13,917 bases of DNA from Mailhella massiliensis (GTDB lineage Bacteria; Desulfobacterota; Desulfovibrionia; Desulfovibrionales; Desulfovibrionaceae): the NCBI RefSeq assembly GCF_020741395.1, contig NZ_DYZA01000226.1:1-13917 (forward strand), read 5' to 3'. The stretch's first letter is position 1, and every line of letters starts with the position of its first letter. This document shows positions 7,001-13,761 of this stretch, piece after piece. A model generated the notes under the pieces. It saw only the letters and a list, made by a program, of their open reading frames with translations. It was not told the DNA's origin and searched no databases. The position numbers and the translations under genes were made by a program.

Positions 7001-9628
7001 ATCAAGGTTGCCTCCCGTACCCGTGGGCCTGAAGCCCAGCACGCTCTGCAAGGGGGAAAGGAGGAAGTCAAGCTCTTCGCTCACGCTTCTTCCGCCCCCG
7101 GCTTCAAAGCCTTCCACCAGCACATGACAGTGCAAGGTTCCGCCGCGCAGCTTCTCCAAAGGCAGAGGCAGCACGGCACAGCCCTTTGCATCGGTACGAA
7201 GCTCGCCCAGCTCCAGCGTCAGGGGAGACCCCTGATAGGGCATGGCGTCATGGAACGTGAAATCTCCATACCCGGGGAAGGAAAGAGGCGCGGGCCATAC
7301 CGAAAGGCGGCCGCGCAGACGGCGGTCTGCAGCGGGCATGCCGTAGAGGTTCCTGAGAAAGACTTTCACCTGTGCCGTGGAAGCTTCCAGCCAGCCCCTG
7401 CCGGGCGCGGGATCAAGGGAAAGGGAAAGCTCCATGGTGTCGGGCTGAAATTCCTCTACACGCACGGCGGCGGAGCCCAGGACCACGTCCATGCCCTGCT
7501 TATCCGGCGTGCGCACATTGAGGCGGTAACGGCCGGAAGGCGCGTCCTCAGGCAGTTTCCATGCCAGTTCCGCCAGCCCGTCCGGCCCCACGGTGAAGTG
7601 CCGCTCCAGAAGCGTGCGCTCCGCCGGGTCGAGAATTTCGGCGACAAAGGGCATGTCGGCAGGCAGCTCCTGCCAGTTTCCCCGGCGCAGCAGCATGCCG
7701 AAGCGCAGCGTTTCCCCGGGCCGGAATATGCCCCGCTGGCTGAAAACATAGGCGTTCACGCCGTCGGCATGGCTGGTCTGCCCCTGGGTGGGGAAGCGGG
7801 AAACGTCCACCTGCCGGCTGTAGTCGTCGAGGGAAAGCCATGCCATGTCCTCCCCTTCCCTCCCGCGCGAAAGGGCAGTCACGGCAACAGGCCTTTTCTC
7901 CCGGGCAAGCCCGGAAACGGAAGGAAGATGCGCGCGGCCGCGCGCGTCGCTCACGGCTTCGGCCACAGGCTGCCCGTTGGCCCCGAGTATGCGTACCACA
8001 GCCCCGGCCACAGGTTCTCCCCGGGAAAGGGAGCATACGAACACGTCGCGCCCGCCGTCCGCGCCTTTTTTGACGATCATGCCCATGTCCGTCACCAGCA
8101 GAAAGCGCTCCGCGCGAGCCACAGGCCTGTCTCCGTCCATGCCCGTCAGTTCAAGGCGCATGAGGCCGTGCCCGCCCTTGAGAAGAGGCGTCACGTCCAG
8201 CACGGAAAACTGCGGCACCCCGGGCTGCGTGCGGGAAAGGGAAAGAACGCCTTCCCGGCTGTCGGTTACGGCATCGAGGGGAAGGATGGCGTCGCTGAAG
8301 GGCGAAGGCATGGCGGCAAGAAAACCGAGATACGGGTCAAGCACGCGCTGCGTCCGCCAGCGTATGGACGTGAGGCCGCTGGAATGAATGTCCAGCTTGC
8401 GTTCGCCCCCCAGGGCGAGCACATTGCCTGGCTGGAGAAAATCCAGTTCCGGCCGGAAGGGCGCCGCGTGGAACACTTCCCGCCACGGCCGCGCCAGGGA
8501 ATATTCCTCCGAGGGGCCGAAGCCCTCCGGCAGGTCGAAAAGCACATACGCGCCCGGTTCCGCCATAACGCGGAAGCTCATCCTGTCCGCAGGTGCGTCG
8601 GCGCTCTGCAAAAGCTCCACGCGCACGGCTTTTGCGCGGGAGAGCGTCTCGTTGTCGATGACCGGAGCCGCCGTCCACACCGTGGACGAATATGCACTTT
8701 CTTCCATACTGCGGGGAAGCTGTACCGCCTTCAAGGCCCGGACCACGGCATCAGGCTTCACAAGAAGGGTAGTTTCCAGCGTGAGGTGGTACTCACCGGC
8801 CAGATTTTCATCGCGTGCGGCCTCAAAAAAAGCGCGGCGCACGGTAAAAAGCGTGCTTTTCCCCGGAACCGTCACCTGCTGCGCGGCCACAGCGCGCCCT
8901 TCGGGCACTTCCCAGGCCGTACCGTCGCCGCGCACCTCCCCGGCGACGCCCGGCAGAGAAAGCGTGACCTGAGAAGGTTCCCCGGCCAGAGAAAGCACTC
9001 GCGCCTTGACAAGGCAGGAAGCGCCCCCGCTCCAGACAAATTCCGGCGTACCGAGCCTGAGAGCCTTGTCGGAAACGCTGATGACGGCATCACGCTCAAT
9101 CATGCTCCGATCCGGCGGAGTAGTGAAGGAAATATCGAAGGACACGGCCCTTTCCCCGGCAAGATCCGGATCTACCCACAAAGCGCCTTCCATCCTGAGG
9201 ACGGCCAGAGGCGGCGTGGAAAAGGAAAGCCGCGTACGGCTCAGCTTCGCGCGTGCAGGCAGAAAAGATTCGGAAAGAGAAATCGTGAAGGCCGTGTTTT
9301 CCGGCCAGGGCTCTTTCGGACGGAAGACAAAAGCGCTGTCACCTTCCCAGCGCCAGTCGCCGGGAATATCGGGAGAAAGGCCGACCCCCGCCACGGGTGC
9401 GCCGTCCCTGCCCGGGCTGACCGCGCAGCGGCTTGCCCACTCCCTGCCATAGGCTTTTCTACACAGGGGCTCGTCCGGCTCAAGATACAGCCTGAGCGCA
9501 TCGCTCCCTTCAAGAGGCGCCGTGACGACGGCGCGGACATACGCCGGAGCCACCCGGGAAGCCCCAAAAGCGGGAACAACCATGCAGCACAACAGCAAAA
9601 CGGTAAGCAACGCCGTACGATAACGCAT
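4052..9628 (-). CDS. bacterial alpha-2-macroglobulin family protein with thioester (YfhM-like)
   Basis: This 1858-residue secreted protein belongs to the bacterial alpha-2-macroglobulins, which trap proteases in the periplasm: bait cleavage exposes a reactive thioester that bonds the attacker. An N-terminal signal peptide (MRYRTALLTVLLLCCMVVPAFGA, 23 residues) ends in a signal-peptidase-I-type site, and no proper lipobox surrounds Cys14/15. A macroglobulin MG2-like segment GVNAYVFSQRGIFRPGETL lies near residues 620-640. The bacterial A2M_N_2 region spans about 990-1075. The A2M domain starts near 1203 (WWLGLVDVKQGENAVEIPV). The thioester domain holds YPYGCVEQ with Cys1411 and Gln1414 forming the CxEQ motif. 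It is longer than E. coli YfhM (1653). The start at 9628 has GGGAGGA five bases upstream. pbpC follows downstream, the classic partner. The exact bait region cannot be placed by eye. Confidence 0.93.
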   Translation of the reverse strand: MRYRTALLTVLLLCCMVVPAFGASRVAPAYVRAVVTAPLEGSDALRLYLEPDEPLCRKAYGREWASRCAVSPGRDGAPVAGVGLSPDIPGDWRWEGDSAFVFRPKEPWPENTAFTISLSESFLPARAKLSRTRLSFSTPPLAVLRMEGALWVDPDLAGERAVSFDISFTTPPDRSMIERDAVISVSDKALRLGTPEFVWSGGASCLVKARVLSLAGEPSQVTLSLPGVAGEVRGDGTAWEVPEGRAVAAQQVTVPGKSTLFTVRRAFFEAARDENLAGEYHLTLETTLLVKPDAVVRALKAVQLPRSMEESAYSSTVWTAAPVIDNETLSRAKAVRVELLQSADAPADRMSFRVMAEPGAYVLFDLPEGFGPSEEYSLARPWREVFHAAPFRPELDFLQPGNVLALGGERKLDIHSSGLTSIRWRTQRVLDPYLGFLAAMPSPFSDAILPLDAVTDSREGVLSLSRTQPGVPQFSVLDVTPLLKGGHGLMRLELTGMDGDRPVARAERFLLVTDMGMIVKKGADGGRDVFVCSLSRGEPVAGAVVRILGANGQPVAEAVSDARGRAHLPSVSGLAREKRPVAVTALSRGREGEDMAWLSLDDYSRQVDVSRFPTQGQTSHADGVNAYVFSQRGIFRPGETLRFGMLLRRGNWQELPADMPFVAEILDPAERTLLERHFTVGPDGLAELAWKLPEDAPSGRYRLNVRTPDKQGMDVVLGSAAVRVEEFQPDTMELSLSLDPAPGRGWLEASTAQVKVFLRNLYGMPAADRRLRGRLSVWPAPLSFPGYGDFTFHDAMPYQGSPLTLELGELRTDAKGCAVLPLPLEKLRGGTLHCHVLVEGFEAGGGRSVSEELDFLLSPLQSVLGFRPTGTGGNLDFIPQGSEAGLEFLALGPDLARVDPGELSFQVSERRYVTSLVTDREGRYRYEETPVLRVVAGEGKRVDAEGRLVFTLPTGQSGEYLLSVRDKQGRVMAQTPFTVAGNSDLRLAGRKKLPSGTLRMHLEKTELTSGEKTRFFLSAPYEGTGLVTFERDGVEAWRWFRAPAGDSVQEIEVPAGFEGRAYVHVSLVRSLSSKDVFMQPYVFSVVPVSVNVARRDMGLKMTVPSGPVLPGSVITASLFSRHEGKALIFAVDEGVLSLTAFPTPDPLRYLLDDRALEVETMQMFDLLMPEHGSFRMPAFGGDMGMAGGRFHNPFKRKDEPPMSWWLGLVDVKQGENAVEIPVPGYYNGTVRVMAVAASPQAAGSADARVEVRAPVVVTPQLPLMASPGDVFEAAVAVANHTGAPLKAGLSLDFDAALRVLEGPPSSLDVAPGEEVVLPFRVEVGDTPGNAQARFTVKGEGILAEREASLSVRPASPLRESLKAGVASSSMALSTGRSLYPYDAKGSASVSALPLPALRGLVRYLEIYPYGCVEQRISRAMPFALLMNRPELLSEASRPPEEARRMVRDRLNEAVRAIQGALQWRGVSPWPGGEPEVLVTAYAADFLLTLHEAGAALPGGLLSEVMGALEKVLDRVPSSLEEGRAQAYGLWVLTREGHITTQALSQLVDQLEERFPAWREDVASSLVAACCAVMRMNDDAARLIALYRRPGAGFRGDTLDALAAQALRVSVVARHFPALLENMRSALAEELVDATGGGRYVSLSAALAVRALLDLEQAAPVPQGVSLRCTAMQSGFEEDSFLPKELHGMLTLSAPGCASYELTMPEGGIPLYFEVSDQGYDRNVPEGALSEGMEVTRSYLDGEGNVVTKVRQGDVVTVSVTARAHGGVLKDVAVVDLLPGGFEMELAAPVKMENTPDGRADRREDRMIFFTSLGTEPSTFTYAVRAVNKGVYALPAVQAEAMYNRSVHAHSPGGKVIVE

Positions 9629-9658
9629 AAAAATCCTCCCTGATGAAGGGTTTGCCCC

Positions 9659-9687
9659 AGCATAAAAGAGTTGCCTTTTTCTGACAA
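9659..9687 (-). promoter_or_regulatory. sigma70-type promoter for the macroglobulin-pbpC unit
   Basis: On the minus strand TTGTCA (9682-9687, five of six matches to consensus) and TATGCT (9659-9664, four of six) are separated by exactly 17 bases. Transcription would begin near 9652, giving a short leader of about 24 bases. This leader contains a small CCCT-TCATC-AGGG hairpin (9638-9650) whose 3' arm overlaps the GGGAGGA ribosome site (9634-9640). It lies just downstream of the terminator that ends the neighbouring operon, as expected for an independent promoter. Confidence 0.6.
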
Positions 9688-9710
9688 GAACGAATATTTT
9701 CCCTCCCGGA

Positions 9711-9756
9711 AGATAAAAGACGCCCCGGAGGCATGGCGATAAGCCTCCGGGGCGTC
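9711..9756 (-). terminator. Rho-independent terminator closing the TRAP-flavoenzyme operon
   Basis: GACGCCCCGGAGGC (9719-9732) and GCCTCCGGGGCGTC (9743-9756) form a perfect 14-bp GC-rich stem with a 10-base loop. On the minus strand it is followed by TTTTATCT (9718-9711). It begins 32 bases after the stop codon of the flavoenzyme gene. The other strand has no T-run after the stem, so it acts on the minus strand. This separates the operon from the macroglobulin promoter at 9659-9687. Confidence 0.9.
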
Positions 9757-9788
9757 GTCTGCGGGGAGATCATTCCCCAAAGGATACG

Positions 9789-11780
9789 TTACAGCGTATT
9801 CGCGGCGCACCAGGCCGTATCCACGGCATTACGGATGTTGGAAGCGTGCACGCAATCCCCCACAGGAATCACATCCATGGCGACTCCGGAGAAAGCATCC
9901 CTTTCCTTTTCCAGAGCACTGGAACCCGCCGAAACGATGACACTGTCGGCCTTGAGGACGACAGTCCCGCCTTCACCTTCCGCAACTACCCCCGTATCCG
10001 TGATCTCCAGACAACGGGTATTGAGCCTGACGTCGACATGGTTCTTTTCCATGAATTCCCCGAAACTCATGCGTTCGGAGATTTCCGACGTGGCAGCGTA
10101 ATAGGGCGACATTTCCAGCAGCGTGACCGTATGTCCGTTGCCGCCGAGCTGTATGGCAAGCTCACAACCCACGGCGCCTCCGCCGACGATGATGATGTTT
10201 TTGCCGAGCCTGTCTTCATGGCCGAAGACATCCCACGCCATACATACGTTTTTGCCGTCAATACCGGGAATGGGCGGCACGCTCTGCTTGGCACCCACGG
10301 CGACGATGACGGCATCGAATCCTTCTTCGGTAATCTGCTCGGGAGTCGCCAGCGTGCCGAGCCGCACGTCGACCTGCGCTTTTCTGACCCGGGTGATCAT
10401 ATATTCCCTGAAGCGGAGCAGTTCCTTCTTAAACCAGAGGTGTTCCGGGAACATTCTCAGCTGGCCGCCGAGGGCGTCACCCTTCTCAAACAGCGTCACG
10501 CTATGGCCACGCGACGCAGCCGTGGCTGCCGCTTCCATACCGGCCACGCCGCCGCCGATGACGGCCACCTTCTTCTTTCTGCCGTCGCGGAAGAAGCGCT
10601 TGCGGATCATGCCCTGCCCGAATTCCGGATTCACGGAACAACGGGAGTCGAACGTGGCACCCACGTTGATGGAAACACTGGTGGTCAGGGCCGCACGGCG
10701 ACCGCCGTCCGTGCAGTAGTCACAGTGGATGCAGGGACGTATATCTTCAAGGCGCCCTTCCCTAACTTTATTGGGCCATTCGGGATCGGCAACGGCCTGC
10801 CGCCCCATCAGCATGTAATCGATGAGACCTTCCTCTATCAGCCGTTCCGCAAGTACTGCGTCATGCACCTGTCCCACCAGACCCACCGGAACCTTCACCC
10901 CAGCCTTCTTCAAAGCCGCCGCCCCATCCAGGTTATGCGCGGGGGGGACAAAACAGGTGGGATGCATCTTAGGCCGGGCAAGGGCGTCCAGACGCGTTCC
11001 GCAAGAAATATGAATCATATCGGCATATTCCTGGAAAATGAGTGCCTGCTGGGCGGCATCTTCAGGAACGATACCGCCTTCCGCGCGGTCAGAACCGTTC
11101 ATACGGATTTCAATGACCATATCGTCGCCCACAGCTTCCCTCACGCTTTTGAGCACATGCAGGGGGAAACGGCAGCGGTTTTCCACAGAACCGCCATACT
11201 GATCCGTTCGCTTGTTGCTGAGGGGCGACAGGAAGTTGTTCATGAGCCACCCGTGCGCGTAGTGCAGACAGATACCGTCGAATCCGGCGCGCTTCCCTTC
11301 CCTGGCGGCCTGAACGTACATGGCAGTCACGGAAGCCATGTCCTCCTCATTCATACCTCGCACCTGTCTGCCGTTGTACACCATCGGGCTCGCACTGATG
11401 ATCTCCTGACCTAAATCGGGCAGCATGCACAGGCCGGGATGATAAATTTCCACAAACGTATTGCAGCGGAACGCATGTATGGCCCTCTGGGCAAGATGCA
11501 TGAAAATGAAGCCCTTGTGCTCCTCATCCAATGCCATGGAACCCATATGGCCGCTGTCGCGCGGCACTTCCATGGGAATACAGCAGGAGGCGAATCCGCC
11601 ACGGGCGAAGGTAGTATAGTACTCTACCCCGAGCTCATTGATGATACCGTTATAATCGTTGGTGAAGGCACCAGGCGCAATCATGGGTGTAGCAAGAATA
11701 CGATTTTTGAAGACTTTCTTTTTCTTGCCGACAACAAGAGGAGAGAACAGATGGGGAAAATGTTTCTGATACGCGCTCAT
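9789..11780 (-). CDS. Old Yellow Enzyme/enoate-reductase-type FMN, Fe-S and FAD oxidoreductase
   Basis: This 663-residue cytoplasmic flavoenzyme has the layout of 2,4-dienoyl-CoA reductase, 2-enoate reductase, bile-acid BaiCD/BaiH and trimethylamine dehydrogenase. An FMN-binding TIM barrel (about 10-345) carries the family motif HYAHGWLMNNFLSP (H173 to P186) and RTDQYGGSVENR (191-202). A cysteine cluster for [4Fe-4S] follows at C350, C353, C356 and C381. The FAD/NAD(P)H part has two Rossmann signatures, GGGVAG (409-414) and GGGAVG (533-538), and a C-terminal VGDC flavin motif. Electrons should flow NAD(P)H to FAD to Fe-S to FMN and then to an activated C=C bond. The start is ATG at 11780, with AAGGA seven bases upstream; the open frame extends further upstream but only inside dctQM. 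Two oddities: Trp178 occupies the usual Tyr position, and 24 residues separate the third and fourth cysteines. It sits 23 bases after dctQM, so it is co-transcribed. The substrate is unknown. Confidence 0.9.
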   Translation of the reverse strand: MSAYQKHFPHLFSPLVVGKKKKVFKNRILATPMIAPGAFTNDYNGIINELGVEYYTTFARGGFASCCIPMEVPRDSGHMGSMALDEEHKGFIFMHLAQRAIHAFRCNTFVEIYHPGLCMLPDLGQEIISASPMVYNGRQVRGMNEEDMASVTAMYVQAAREGKRAGFDGICLHYAHGWLMNNFLSPLSNKRTDQYGGSVENRCRFPLHVLKSVREAVGDDMVIEIRMNGSDRAEGGIVPEDAAQQALIFQEYADMIHISCGTRLDALARPKMHPTCFVPPAHNLDGAAALKKAGVKVPVGLVGQVHDAVLAERLIEEGLIDYMLMGRQAVADPEWPNKVREGRLEDIRPCIHCDYCTDGGRRAALTTSVSINVGATFDSRCSVNPEFGQGMIRKRFFRDGRKKKVAVIGGGVAGMEAAATAASRGHSVTLFEKGDALGGQLRMFPEHLWFKKELLRFREYMITRVRKAQVDVRLGTLATPEQITEEGFDAVIVAVGAKQSVPPIPGIDGKNVCMAWDVFGHEDRLGKNIIIVGGGAVGCELAIQLGGNGHTVTLLEMSPYYAATSEISERMSFGEFMEKNHVDVRLNTRCLEITDTGVVAEGEGGTVVLKADSVIVSAGSSALEKERDAFSGVAMDVIPVGDCVHASNIRNAVDTAWCAANTL

Positions 11781-11802
11781 AATATTATCCTTTTTTAATA
11801 TT
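11781..11802 (-). promoter_or_regulatory. AT-only hairpin holding the ribosome binding site of the flavoenzyme gene
   Basis: In the 23-base gap between dctQM and the flavoenzyme gene, the mRNA reads AATATTA-AAAAAGGA-TAATATT-ATG. The arms (11796-11802 and 11781-11787) are perfect 7-bp complements made only of A and T. The AAGGA Shine-Dalgarno (11788-11792) lies in the 8-base loop, and the 3' arm touches the start codon. The site fixes the start at 11780. The hairpin would be weak, and any regulatory role is inference. Confidence 0.5.
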
Positions 11803-11803
11803 T

Positions 11804-13705
11804 TCAGAACAGAATACCGGGAAGCCACAGTGCCAGCTCGGGAAAAAGCAGCAACATGAAGACCAGCAGGATCATGCACAGGAAAAAGGGGAGGATTTTG
11901 GCGAAGATGGAAGAAAGTGGAATATCCGAGGCCACGCTGCCCATGGCGAATACATTGATGCCCACAGGCGGCGTGATCTGCCCCATTTCCATGAGCACCA
12001 CGGCAACCACGCCGAACCACACAGGGTCGAAGCCCAGCTTGAGCACGGTGGGGTAGATGGCGGGAAGAGTGAGCAGCATCATGGGAATGACATTCAGAAG
12101 ACAGCCCATGATGATGTAGAACACCACGATAGCCACAAACACCACATACTTGTTGACGTGCATTCCCACCACCATATCGGCAAGGTCGAAAGGCAGAGCC
12201 GTGGCAGCGAAGAAATACCCGAGAAGGCCCACACCGATAAGGACCAGGAAAAGTTCCGAAGTGATGGTGACCGTGGTGGACACGGAAGAGAGAAAGCCCT
12301 TCCACGTCAGACGCCTTCTGGCAAGAGCATAGAGGAAGGTGACGGCTGCACCCACCGCGCCGCCTTCGCTCGGGCTGAACCAGCCGAGGAGAATCCCAAG
12401 GAGAATGAAGCCCACAAGCAGTACCATGACGGTGACGCCTTTCAGGGCAACCACCTTTTCCCGAAACGACGTCTTTTCTGCGGCGGGAGCCAGCCCGGGG
12501 TAGAGCCTGGCGTAGACATACACCACGATGATGAAAAATACCGTCAGCAGGATACCGGGCACGACACCGGCCATGAAAAGCTTACCGATGGATACTTCCG
12601 TCACCAGAGAATAAAAAATGAACCCCGTGCTCGGAGGAATGAGTATACCGAGCGTCCCCCCCGCAGCCAGGGTTGCGCAGGAAAAACCGGGGTGATAGTT
12701 CTTCTTACGCATTTCGGGAAGCGCCACGGAGCCCATGCTCACCGCCGTGGCCATGGAGTCGCCGGAAACCGCTGCAAAGCCGGCACAACCGGCAAGAGAA
12801 GCCATGGCCATACCGCCGGGGCACCCCCCCAGCCACATGCTCGCCGCCTGAAAAAGATCCCGGCTGATACCGCTGTTCTTCGCCAGCTCTCCCATGAGTA
12901 TGTACATAGGAACAATACAGAAACCGTAGTTGGCGGCGGTATTGTACATGCCCATGCCCAACATGGACAAGGAAGACTCAATGCCGGGATACATGGCCAG
13001 CATGCCGATGTAGCCCACCACTCCCATGGCCAGCCCTATGGGCATACCCAGGAGAATCACGACCATGAGAAAGAACAGGCCTGTTGCGCCGAGAACCCGC
13101 AGATCTGAGGCCAGGGGAAGCTCCCCGGCATATACGGCCAGGAAAAACATGAGCAGGGAACCCGTCAGCCCGCCCAGCAGGGAAAGGTATTCTCCATTTC
13201 TGCAAAGCCCGGCCAACACGCGCAACGTCCCGGCAAGCAGAGACAGGGCAAAGGCCGCGGCTCCCAGCGCGCCGAAGAAAAGAAAATAATGCAGGGGCCA
13301 GAGCAGAAGATTGGAAGTTTCTCCCAAAAACTGTTTGGATATTCCCTGCAGCACAAGGCTGTAACAGGAAAGAGCAATAAACCCCAGAGGCACCAGCCTG
13401 TTGAACAGTTCCAGTCCGTTGCGCACCAGAGGAGAAAGCCGTTCCGTCAGAAGCGTCACACGGATATGCGAATCCTCATCCTGAATATACCCCAGCGAGG
13501 CGAAAACAAGCAGGCACTGAGCAAAGGCCACTACTTCCAGCGTGCCGGCCAGGGAGCGGGAAAACACCGCCCTTGAAAGCACATCCAGAATCGTGGGGAT
13601 CACCATAATGATGAGGGAAATACCCGCAAGAATAAAAAGCGGACCGTTCACCCGTCGTGAAAAACAAGTCAGAACATCTGCACAGGAATCAAGAACACGC
13701 AGCAT
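11804..13705 (-). CDS. dctQM: TRAP transporter permease, fused DctQ-DctM
   Basis: This 633-residue inner-membrane protein fuses the small and large TRAP permease subunits, which take up organic acids delivered by a periplasmic binding protein using an ion gradient rather than ATP. Residues 1-170 are the DctQ part, with four membrane helices (near 22-45, 57-75, 103-122, 138-165). A linking helix lies near 175-195. The DctM part runs from about 205 to the end, with GMPIGLAMG (220-228), GTLGILIPPSTG (350-361), FSPSEGGAVGA (443-453) and ITPPVGINVF (577-586), all family hallmarks. Fusion with a linker helix is known in other TRAP permeases such as SiaQM. The start is ATG at 13705, with GAGGAGGA (13709-13716) three bases upstream. 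It lies 56 bases after dctP and 23 before the flavoenzyme. Substrate specificity is set by the binding protein, mostly outside the window. Confidence 0.95.
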   Translation of the reverse strand: MLRVLDSCADVLTCFSRRVNGPLFILAGISLIIMVIPTILDVLSRAVFSRSLAGTLEVVAFAQCLLVFASLGYIQDEDSHIRVTLLTERLSPLVRNGLELFNRLVPLGFIALSCYSLVLQGISKQFLGETSNLLLWPLHYFLFFGALGAAAFALSLLAGTLRVLAGLCRNGEYLSLLGGLTGSLLMFFLAVYAGELPLASDLRVLGATGLFFLMVVILLGMPIGLAMGVVGYIGMLAMYPGIESSLSMLGMGMYNTAANYGFCIVPMYILMGELAKNSGISRDLFQAASMWLGGCPGGMAMASLAGCAGFAAVSGDSMATAVSMGSVALPEMRKKNYHPGFSCATLAAGGTLGILIPPSTGFIFYSLVTEVSIGKLFMAGVVPGILLTVFFIIVVYVYARLYPGLAPAAEKTSFREKVVALKGVTVMVLLVGFILLGILLGWFSPSEGGAVGAAVTFLYALARRRLTWKGFLSSVSTTVTITSELFLVLIGVGLLGYFFAATALPFDLADMVVGMHVNKYVVFVAIVVFYIIMGCLLNVIPMMLLTLPAIYPTVLKLGFDPVWFGVVAVVLMEMGQITPPVGINVFAMGSVASDIPLSSIFAKILPFFLCMILLVFMLLLFPELALWLPGILF

Positions 13706-13715
13706 ACGTCCTCCT

Positions 13716-13746
13716 CATGGGAGGTGAAAGAACTTCGCCTCCCATG
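13716..13746 (-). repeat. perfect inverted repeat between dctP and dctQM, next to the ribosome site
   Basis: In the mRNA, CATGGGAGG (13738-13746) and CCTCCCATG (13716-13724) are exact complements separated by 13 bases. The loop can itself pair GAA with TTC. No U-run follows, so it is not an intrinsic terminator. The 3' arm CCTCCCATG runs directly into the dctQM Shine-Dalgarno GAGGAGGA. It could pair with that site instead of with the 5' arm, giving two alternative folds. Hairpins after binding-protein genes often protect the upstream message; that role here is inference. Confidence 0.6.
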
Positions 13747-13761
13747 CTGATATTACAGATT

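Noticed and set aside
1529..9643. Long plus-strand open frames opposite pbpC and the macroglobulin gene (1529-3307, 3335-6181, 7124-9643)
   Set aside because: Their translations are rich in Arg, His, Gly and Pro with no recognisable domain. They lie wholly antisense to well-identified proteins, and GC-rich codon use naturally opens these frames.
11781..12305. N-terminal extension of the flavoenzyme reading frame up to 12305
   Set aside because: The extension overlaps dctQM in another frame and encodes a His/Arg-rich non-domain sequence. The family's normal N-terminus begins at 11780 with a good ribosome site.
3175..12830. Seven-base G/C homopolymers in pbpC (3175-3181), the flavoenzyme gene (10941-10947) and dctQM (12824-12830), as phase-variation sites
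   Set aside because: All three genes are in frame and complete across the runs. Runs of seven are short for slippage switches and are expected in GC-rich DNA.
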